Program-made: the position numbers and the translations under genes
Shown: positions 7,086-11,343 of the stretch, one piece after another
Numbering within the stretch: position 1 is the stretch's first letter
How the letters are laid out: each line of letters starts with the position of its first letter
Notes under the pieces: model-generated
The model's database searches: none
What the model saw: only the letters and a program-made list of their open reading frames with translations
Told to the model about the DNA's origin: nothing
Assembly: GCA_900546575.1 (NCBI GenBank)
Contig: URDM01000083.1
Location: forward strand, 1-11,343
Reading direction: 5' to 3'
DNA: 11,343 bases
Source of the DNA: an uncultured Prevotella sp.
GTDB taxonomy: Bacteria > Bacteroidota > Bacteroidia > Bacteroidales > Bacteroidaceae

Positions 7086-8114
7086 TCAGATGTTGAGCCT
7101 TTTCTGTATGGCCTTGCTCCATTGCTGGAATTTGAGTCGGCTTTGTGTTATGCCGTCGCGTATTTCGTTAATCTCGTTAAACAGTTCGGCAGCTGCGTTC
7201 TGCAGAGCGTTAGGTTGTCGCTCGCTACGGTCGGCCATTGTGTTGACGATAATGTTTATTCCCTTGGGCTTAAGTTCTACGTCTATGTCGGCACCAGTCA
7301 TTACGGGGTCGCCGTCGTAGTGAATTACGCCCGGCTTGTCGCGACGTATGTGCAGGTGGCGTGTACGGAACGTCTTTATCTTTGAGTTCTTGTCGAGCGT
7401 CTTGCTGAACATCTCGATGCTTATCTGTGGCGCTTCGAACACGTCGAACGGCTCCATAATGATAACGTCCATAAGTCCGTCGCTCATCGAAGCTTGCGGA
7501 GCTATGTAGGCGTTGTTGCCATACTGTGAAGCATTGGCGCACGATATCAGGAACGCCTTGTACTGAAGCGTACCGTTATCGTCCTCGATGGTGTATGTCT
7601 CGGGCTTGTATTTCAGTCCCTCGCGCAGCACATTCTCCACGTAAGTGATAGGTCCGCGCTTGCCGGCTTCGGCAAACTTCATGCTCACAAAAGCGTCAAA
7701 TCCCATTCCGCATGTGCAGAAGAAGGGATAGTCGTTGATTATTCCGTAGTCGAGCTGGCGTATTTCGCATCTGTTGATGACTTCAATAGCCTTGCGCACA
7801 TTCAGCGGCAGGAGCAGATGGCGAGCCAGTCCGTTGCCAGATCCGCAAGGTATTATACCCAGCGCCGTGCTGGAATGCACAATGGCACGAGCCACTTCGT
7901 TGACAGTACCGTCACCTCCAATTGCCACAACAACGTCCACACCGTCGTCCTTAGCCTTGGCTGCAATCTCAGAGGCGTGTCCTGCATATTGGGTTACGGC
8001 AATCTCGTACTCGAACTGTGTCTTGTCGAGATACTGGTCGATAAGCCCTGGTATGGCCGCCTTGTCTGATGTGCCGGATATAAGGTTTATAATGAAAACG
8101 GCTTTTTTCTTCAT
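7086..8114 (-). CDS. Lipid kinase, DAGK/sphingosine-kinase superfamily
   Basis: This 342-residue cytosolic or membrane-associated kinase would phosphorylate the hydroxyl head of a lipid with ATP. Fold signatures: the nucleotide-binding GGDGTVNEV (66-74); PCGSGNGLAR (89-98); GMGFDAF (136-142); and SDGLMDV (211-217), where an Asp of this region serves catalysis in the family. GDP in HYDGDP (265-270) matches the conserved C-terminal G-D-G/P turn. The GSGNGLA form of the second motif resembles sphingosine kinases (GSGNALA) more than the GTANDFA of E. coli YegS, as I recall those sequences. After about residue 295 there is a polar, probably helical extension of about 45 residues beyond the usual kinase end. 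It is divergently transcribed from spt, which suggests a sphingoid base or ceramide as substrate; diacylglycerol or undecaprenol remain possible. It heads a probable operon with trmN6 and the HTCS. Start: ATG at 8112-8114. Confidence 0.88.
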   Translation of the reverse strand: MKKKAVFIINLISGTSDKAAIPGLIDQYLDKTQFEYEIAVTQYAGHASEIAAKAKDDGVDVVVAIGGDGTVNEVARAIVHSSTALGIIPCGSGNGLARHLLLPLNVRKAIEVINRCEIRQLDYGIINDYPFFCTCGMGFDAFVSMKFAEAGKRGPITYVENVLREGLKYKPETYTIEDDNGTLQYKAFLISCANASQYGNNAYIAPQASMSDGLMDVIIMEPFDVFEAPQISIEMFSKTLDKNSKIKTFRTRHLHIRRDKPGVIHYDGDPVMTGADIDVELKPKGINIIVNTMADRSERQPNALQNAAAELFNEINEIRDGITQSRLKFQQWSKAIQKRLNI

Positions 8115-8144
8115 ACGTGTTGTTGAAATATATAATTATAGTTA

Positions 8145-8152
8145 CAAAATTA
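8145..8152 (-). promoter_or_regulatory. Candidate -7 box for the lipid kinase operon
   Basis: The minus strand reads TAATTTTG, an exact TAnnTTTG match, about 30 nt upstream of the lipid kinase ATG. No clear -33 TTTG partner is visible. It faces away from the spt promoter box in the same 189-nt intergenic region. Confidence 0.5.
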
Positions 8153-8245
8153 ATAATTTTTGAATTCTTGCATAGATTTCGACAATTAAAAATCTAAAAA
8201 TAACACATTTCTCAAGAAAAAGGACCTTATTTGGGTTCTTTTTTG

Positions 8246-8253
8246 TAACTTTG
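8246..8253 (+). promoter_or_regulatory. Candidate -7 box of spt
   Basis: TAACTTTG matches the Bacteroidetes -7 consensus exactly and lies in the familiar context TTTTTTGTAACTTTGCAGC. It would give a leader of roughly 45 nt before the ATG at 8304. A TTTG at 8230-8233 is closer than the normal -33 spacing, so only the -7 element is convincing. Confidence 0.6.
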
Positions 8254-8272
8254 CAGCCTGAATTAAACAAAC

Positions 8273-8294
8273 GGAGGTATTCTATACCTTTTTT
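8273..8294 (+). promoter_or_regulatory. Small hairpin with T-run in the spt leader
   Basis: AGGTAT (8275-8280) pairs with ATACCT (8284-8289) around a three-base loop, and the stem can be extended by two G-T pairs. Six T follow (8289-8294). The left arm contains the only purine-rich GGAGG of the leader, 26 nt before the ATG and too far for a normal Shine-Dalgarno. It resembles a miniature attenuator or stability element. The stem is short, so chance is a real possibility. Confidence 0.3.
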
Positions 8295-8303
8295 AATATT
8301 AAG

Positions 8304-9491
8304 ATGGGACAATTACAGGAAAAGTACAAGAGCTATCGTCTTCCGCAGAAATACATGGCAGAAGGCGTGTATCCTTATTTCCGTGAGATAACGAGCAAGC
8401 AGGGTACAGAAGTAGAGATGGGCGGACATAAGGTTCTTATGTTCGGCTCAAATGCATACACCGGACTTACAGGCGACCAGCGCATCATCGATGCTGCCAA
8501 GGCTGCCCTTGACAAATACGGTTCGGGATGTGCCGGCAGTCGCTTCCTTAACGGTACACTCGACTTGCACGTACAGCTTGAGAAGGAACTCGCCACATAT
8601 GTAGGCAAGGACGAGACATTGTGTTTCTCTACAGGTTTCTTCGTTAACTCTGGCGTATTGGCAGTTGTTGTAGGACGTGGCGACTATATCATCTGCGACG
8701 ACCGCGACCATGCAAGTATCGTTGACGGACGCCGTCTGTCGTTTGCCACACAGCTGCACTACAAGCACAACGATATGGAGGATCTTGAGCGCGTATTGAA
8801 GAACCTTCCTCATGAGGCTATCAAGCTGATCGTTGTTGACGGCGTGTTCTCTATGGAAGGCGACCTCGCCAATCTGCCTAAGATTGTTGAGCTGAAGCAC
8901 AAGTACAACTGCTCGATTATGGTAGACGAGGCACACGGCCTTGGCGTATTCGGCAAGCAGGGACGTGGTGTTTGCGACTATTTCGGACTCACCGACGAGG
9001 TAGACCTCATCATGGGTACATTCTCAAAGTCAATGGCAAGCATCGGCGGATTTATCGCCGGCGACAAGGATACAATCAATTATCTGCGTCACACATGCCG
9101 TACATATATCTTTAGCGCATCAAACACACCGGCTGCTACTGCCGCCGCTCTTGAGGCGCTGCACATCATCCAGAATGAACCTGAGCGTATCGAGAAGCTC
9201 TGGAACGTAACACGTTATGCTCTGCGTCGCTTCAAGGAGGAGGGATTTGAGATCGGTGAGACCGAGAGTCCTATCATTCCGCTCTACGTACACGACGTTG
9301 ACAAGACATTCCTTGCTACTGCAAAGGCTTTCGAGTATGGCGTATTCATCAATCCGGTTATACCGCCTGCTTGTGCTCCTCAGGACACATTGGTGCGCTT
9401 TGCACTTATGGCTACACACACCGAAGAGCAGGTTGAGCGTGGCGTTCAGATACTCAAGCGTGTATTTACAGAGCTGGGCATCATAAAGTAA
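8304..9491 (+). CDS. spt: Serine palmitoyltransferase (PLP-dependent)
   Basis: This 395-residue alpha-oxoamine synthase would condense L-serine with palmitoyl-CoA to give 3-ketodihydrosphingosine, CoA and CO2, the first committed step of sphingolipid synthesis. It is cytosolic and homodimeric in bacteria. Visible residues: H136 (DHAS, stacks on PLP), D208 and H211 (VDEAHG), and K242 (TFSKS, internal aldimine). Spacings H-D 72, D-H 3 and D-K 34 equal those I recall for Sphingomonas SPT (H159, D231, H234, K265). R365 fits its R390, but the position of its R378 is isoleucine (I353) here. Length and N-terminus fit the Bacteroides enzymes (B. thetaiotaomicron BT_0870 is the known example). Alternatives in the same fold are 2-amino-3-ketobutyrate CoA ligase and AONS; the Bacteroidales-type sequence and the divergent lipid kinase favour SPT. 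It is monocistronic, with its own promoter box and a terminator at 9537-9604. Confidence 0.88.
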   Translation: MGQLQEKYKSYRLPQKYMAEGVYPYFREITSKQGTEVEMGGHKVLMFGSNAYTGLTGDQRIIDAAKAALDKYGSGCAGSRFLNGTLDLHVQLEKELATYVGKDETLCFSTGFFVNSGVLAVVVGRGDYIICDDRDHASIVDGRRLSFATQLHYKHNDMEDLERVLKNLPHEAIKLIVVDGVFSMEGDLANLPKIVELKHKYNCSIMVDEAHGLGVFGKQGRGVCDYFGLTDEVDLIMGTFSKSMASIGGFIAGDKDTINYLRHTCRTYIFSASNTPAATAAALEALHIIQNEPERIEKLWNVTRYALRRFKEEGFEIGETESPIIPLYVHDVDKTFLATAKAFEYGVFINPVIPPACAPQDTLVRFALMATHTEEQVERGVQILKRVFTELGIIK

Positions 9492-9536
9492 TAATAGCTC
9501 TACTTGAAGTAGAAGCAACTTTGTTTTATTAACACT

Positions 9537-9604
9537 ACGGGCTGCATGCCTTCATCACTATGCCGTCAGATGCGGCGAGTATGAGGACATGCAGCCCGTT
9601 TTTT
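9537..9604 (+). terminator. Long hairpin terminator after spt
   Basis: Arms 9537-9548 and 9588-9599 (ACGGGCTGCATG and its exact complement) pair over 12 bp and are followed by six T (9599-9604). The 39-base interior can itself fold, with CCTTCAT against ATGAGG, ACT against AGT and GCCG against CGGC, making an extended rod-like stem. It lies about 45 nt after the spt stop and separates spt from rlmD. The interior is longer than a usual terminator loop. Confidence 0.85.
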
Positions 9605-9649
9605 GTCGTTTTTTGTATGAATGGACCCCTTTATATCAATAAAAATGGC

Positions 9650-9657
9650 TAATTTTG
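9650..9657 (+). promoter_or_regulatory. Candidate -7 box of rlmD
   Basis: TAATTTTG matches TAnnTTTG and lies 29 nt before the rlmD ATG, downstream of the spt terminator, so rlmD has a plausible promoter of its own. A -33 TTTG at the right distance is not evident. Confidence 0.5.
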
Positions 9658-9686
9658 CATTTTGAAAAAATAGAAAAGAAACATAT

Positions 9687-11108
9687 ATGTCAAGAAAAAA
9701 GAAACCGCTTCCGATACTCGAGAACGTAACTATTGAGGCTGTGGCAGCCGAGGGCAAGTCGTTGGCTCACGTCAACGATATGGTTGTGTTTGTACCGTTT
9801 GCCGTTCCGGGCGACGTTGTCGACCTGCAGGTGCGCAAGAAGAAGCACAGCTACTGCGAGGCTGAGGTGATAAGATTCATCAAGAAGAGCGAAGTGCGCG
9901 AGGTGCCTATGTGCGAGCACTTCGGCATTTGTGGCGGCTGCAAGTGGCAGAACCTTCCCTATGCCGAGCAGCTCAAGGCCAAGCAGCAGCAGGTACACGA
10001 CCAGCTGCGTCGCATCGGTAAGATACCTTTGCCCGAGTTCCGCCCGATTATGGGTTCGGTACATATCAAGGAGTATCGCAACAAGCTTGAGTTCGGATGC
10101 TGCAACAAGCGTTGGCTCACACGCGAACAGATAGCCGAGGGCACTCAGTTTGACAACATGAACGGCATAGGATTCCACATCACGGGCGCATTCGACAAGA
10201 TTCTGCCTATCGAGAAGTGCTGGCTCATGGACGATTTGCACAACCGCATACGCAACGCCATACGCGATTATGCCTTCGAAACGGGTATGACATTCTTCGA
10301 TTTGCGCCAGCAGCACGGTCTGTTGCGCGACATTATGATACGCAACTCCAATACCGGCGAGTGGATGGTGCTCATCCAGTTCCACTACGATGAAGAAGGT
10401 GACGAGCAGCGAGCCAAAGGTTTGTTGCAGCACATTGCCGACATGTTCCCCGAGATTACCTCGCTCATGTATGTAGACAATCAGAAGTGTAACGACACAT
10501 TCGGCGATCTCGACCTCTCGGTATTCAAGGGCAACGACCATATATACGAGACTATGGAGAACCTGCGCTTCAAGGTGGGCCCGAAGAGCTTCTATCAGAC
10601 CAATACCGAGCAGGCTTATCATCTCTATTCGGTAGCGCGTGAGTTTGCACAGCTCACCGGCGACGAGCTCGTTTACGACCTTTACACAGGTACGGGTACT
10701 ATAGCCAACTTCGTGGCGCGCCAGGCTCGTGAGGTTATAGGTATCGAGTATGTGCCCGAGGCTATCGAGGACGCCAAGGTAAACTCAAACGTCAACAACA
10801 TAGCCAACACCAAGTTCTATGCAGGCGATATGAAGGACATTCTTAACGACGAGTTCATTGCCGAGCACGGACGCCCCGATGTCATCATCACCGACCCGCC
10901 TCGTGCTGGCATGCATCCCGATGTTATAGAGACAATCCTGCGTGCTCACCCGAAGCGCATAGTATATGTAAGCTGCAATCCAGCCACCCAGGCACGCGAC
11001 TTGCAGGCACTTGACGTGGCATACAGCGTCAAGGAGGTGCAGCCCGTTGACATGTTCCCGCATACTCCACACGTGGAGAACGTGGTATTGTTGGAAGAAA
11101 AGGCTTAA
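9687..11108 (+). CDS. rlmD: 23S rRNA (uracil-C5) methyltransferase, RlmD type
   Basis: This 473-residue protein would methylate C5 of a 23S rRNA uridine (U1939 in E. coli) using SAM. An N-terminal TRAM RNA-binding domain spans about residues 10-65. The iron-sulfur ligands follow: C76, C82 and C85 in CEHFGICGGC, with C178 (EKCW) as the fourth, the [4Fe-4S] pattern of RlmD/RumA. The Rossmann SAM site is DLYTGTGTIANF (331-342), with DPPRAGMHP at 403-411. The catalytic nucleophile is C430 in YVSCNPAT, and E464 (HVENVVLL) is the general base. All key residues are present. At 473 it is somewhat longer than the E. coli enzyme (433). The start is the ATG at 9687-9689, followed by a basic SRKKK. Bacteroidales may carry more than one RumA-like protein, so the exact uridine is not certain; RlmC- or RlmCD-like specificity is the alternative. 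It is unrelated in pathway to spt and has its own promoter box. Confidence 0.92.
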   Translation: MSRKKKPLPILENVTIEAVAAEGKSLAHVNDMVVFVPFAVPGDVVDLQVRKKKHSYCEAEVIRFIKKSEVREVPMCEHFGICGGCKWQNLPYAEQLKAKQQQVHDQLRRIGKIPLPEFRPIMGSVHIKEYRNKLEFGCCNKRWLTREQIAEGTQFDNMNGIGFHITGAFDKILPIEKCWLMDDLHNRIRNAIRDYAFETGMTFFDLRQQHGLLRDIMIRNSNTGEWMVLIQFHYDEEGDEQRAKGLLQHIADMFPEITSLMYVDNQKCNDTFGDLDLSVFKGNDHIYETMENLRFKVGPKSFYQTNTEQAYHLYSVAREFAQLTGDELVYDLYTGTGTIANFVARQAREVIGIEYVPEAIEDAKVNSNVNNIANTKFYAGDMKDILNDEFIAEHGRPDVIITDPPRAGMHPDVIETILRAHPKRIVYVSCNPATQARDLQALDVAYSVKEVQPVDMFPHTPHVENVVLLEEKA

Positions 11109-11117
11109 GCAATGCAA

Positions 11118-11152
11118 TTTTGAATTTTGAGTTTTGAATTTTGAATATTGAA
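11118..11152. repeat. Five tandem 7-nt units, TTTTGAA type
   Basis: Units at 11118, 11125, 11132, 11139 and 11146 read TTTTGAA, TTTTGAG, TTTTGAA, TTTTGAA and TATTGAA. The run starts 9 nt after the rlmD stop and is non-coding. Such heptads occur in Bacteroidetes intergenic DNA. The units contain TTTG, the -33 promoter motif, but no matched -7 box follows at proper spacing. Confidence 0.8.
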
Positions 11153-11225
11153 TTGTTGCGGCAAAGCCGTATTATGAATTATACAATTATTTAAACTAAG
11201 TAACAGTTCAGAATTATCTTTACAT

Positions 11226-11343
11226 ATATAGGAGGAGGGAGTCAAAACTCATACAATGCGGGCTCAAAGCTCAATGACATTCATAGCCCAGGGCAACGCC
11301 CTCGCTAAACGGATACAAAGACGAACAACGCCCCCTGTAAGGG
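11226..11343. repeat. Probable fragment of a dispersed Bacteroidales intergenic repeat
   Basis: From about 11226 to the window edge there is a GC-richer non-coding stretch containing AGGGCAACGCCCT (a hairpin with AGGGC/GCCCT arms, 11285-11302 area). Read forward it gives a pseudo-peptide with IAQGNAL, which resembles spurious short ORFs that recur many times in Bacteroidales genomes. I see no start context or downstream gene before the edge. The assignment is from pattern memory and the right boundary is cut off. Confidence 0.3.

Noticed and set aside
8448..8936. 162-codon minus-strand open frame opposite spt
   Set aside because: It is antisense to the catalytic half of spt and has no recognisable features.
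9690..10622. 310-codon minus-strand open frame opposite rlmD
   Set aside because: It lies wholly inside rlmD on the other strand. The hydrophobic Leu/Val/Ala-rich translation is typical of an antisense shadow, with no motif or promoter of its own.
11159..11169. Terminator for rlmD (CGGC-AAA-GCCG)
   Set aside because: The stem is only 4 bp and is followed by mixed sequence rather than a T-tract.
1..11343. tRNA or rRNA genes
   Set aside because: I saw no cloverleaf ending in a GTTCRA-type T-arm and no rRNA core sequence on either strand by eye. A tRNAscan or Infernal run would be decisive.

Overview
The window reads as Bacteroidales chromosome, most likely Prevotella or a close relative. The reasons are a hybrid two-component regulator (HTCS), a SusD-family protein tail, a serine palmitoyltransferase (sphingolipid synthesis is rare in bacteria but common in Bacteroidales), promoter motifs of the Bacteroidetes TAnnTTTG type, and weak or absent Shine-Dalgarno sequences. 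The genus is inferred from style; no taxonomic marker was compared.

Positions 1-2340 are an AT-rich accessory stretch. It opens with a 20-T homopolymer, a long terminator hairpin, four 22-nt tandem repeat units and a second strong hairpin. A 54-codon orphan 3' end of a susD gene follows on the minus strand, then a complete type IV toxin-antitoxin pair of the AbiE type (abiEi antitoxin, then abiEii nucleotidyltransferase toxin, one base apart, minus strand). Upstream of abiEi are a 24-nt imperfect palindrome and a perfect 22-bp inverted repeat, both candidate operator or structural sites.

Positions 2343-8114 hold three co-directional minus-strand genes with short gaps: a lipid kinase of the DAGK/sphingosine-kinase superfamily, a TrmN6-like tRNA methyltransferase, and a large HTCS sensor-regulator. 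Divergent from the lipid kinase, across a 189-nt region carrying one TAnnTTTG box for each direction, lies spt (8304-9491, plus strand). It ends in a long hairpin terminator and is followed by an rlmD-type 23S rRNA m5U methyltransferase (9687-11108). The right end has five 7-nt TTTTGAA-like units and a stretch resembling dispersed Bacteroidales intergenic repeats.

Two themes stand out. First, the lipid kinase paired divergently with spt is a candidate sphingoid-base or ceramide kinase. Second, the HTCS has lost its usual SusC/SusD partners: only a susD tail survives about 1.7 kb downstream on the same strand, with AbiE between. This looks like a polysaccharide-utilisation locus eroded or replaced by a toxin-antitoxin cassette. 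No wholly unknown gene family was found; the novelty is in arrangement and in non-coding elements.
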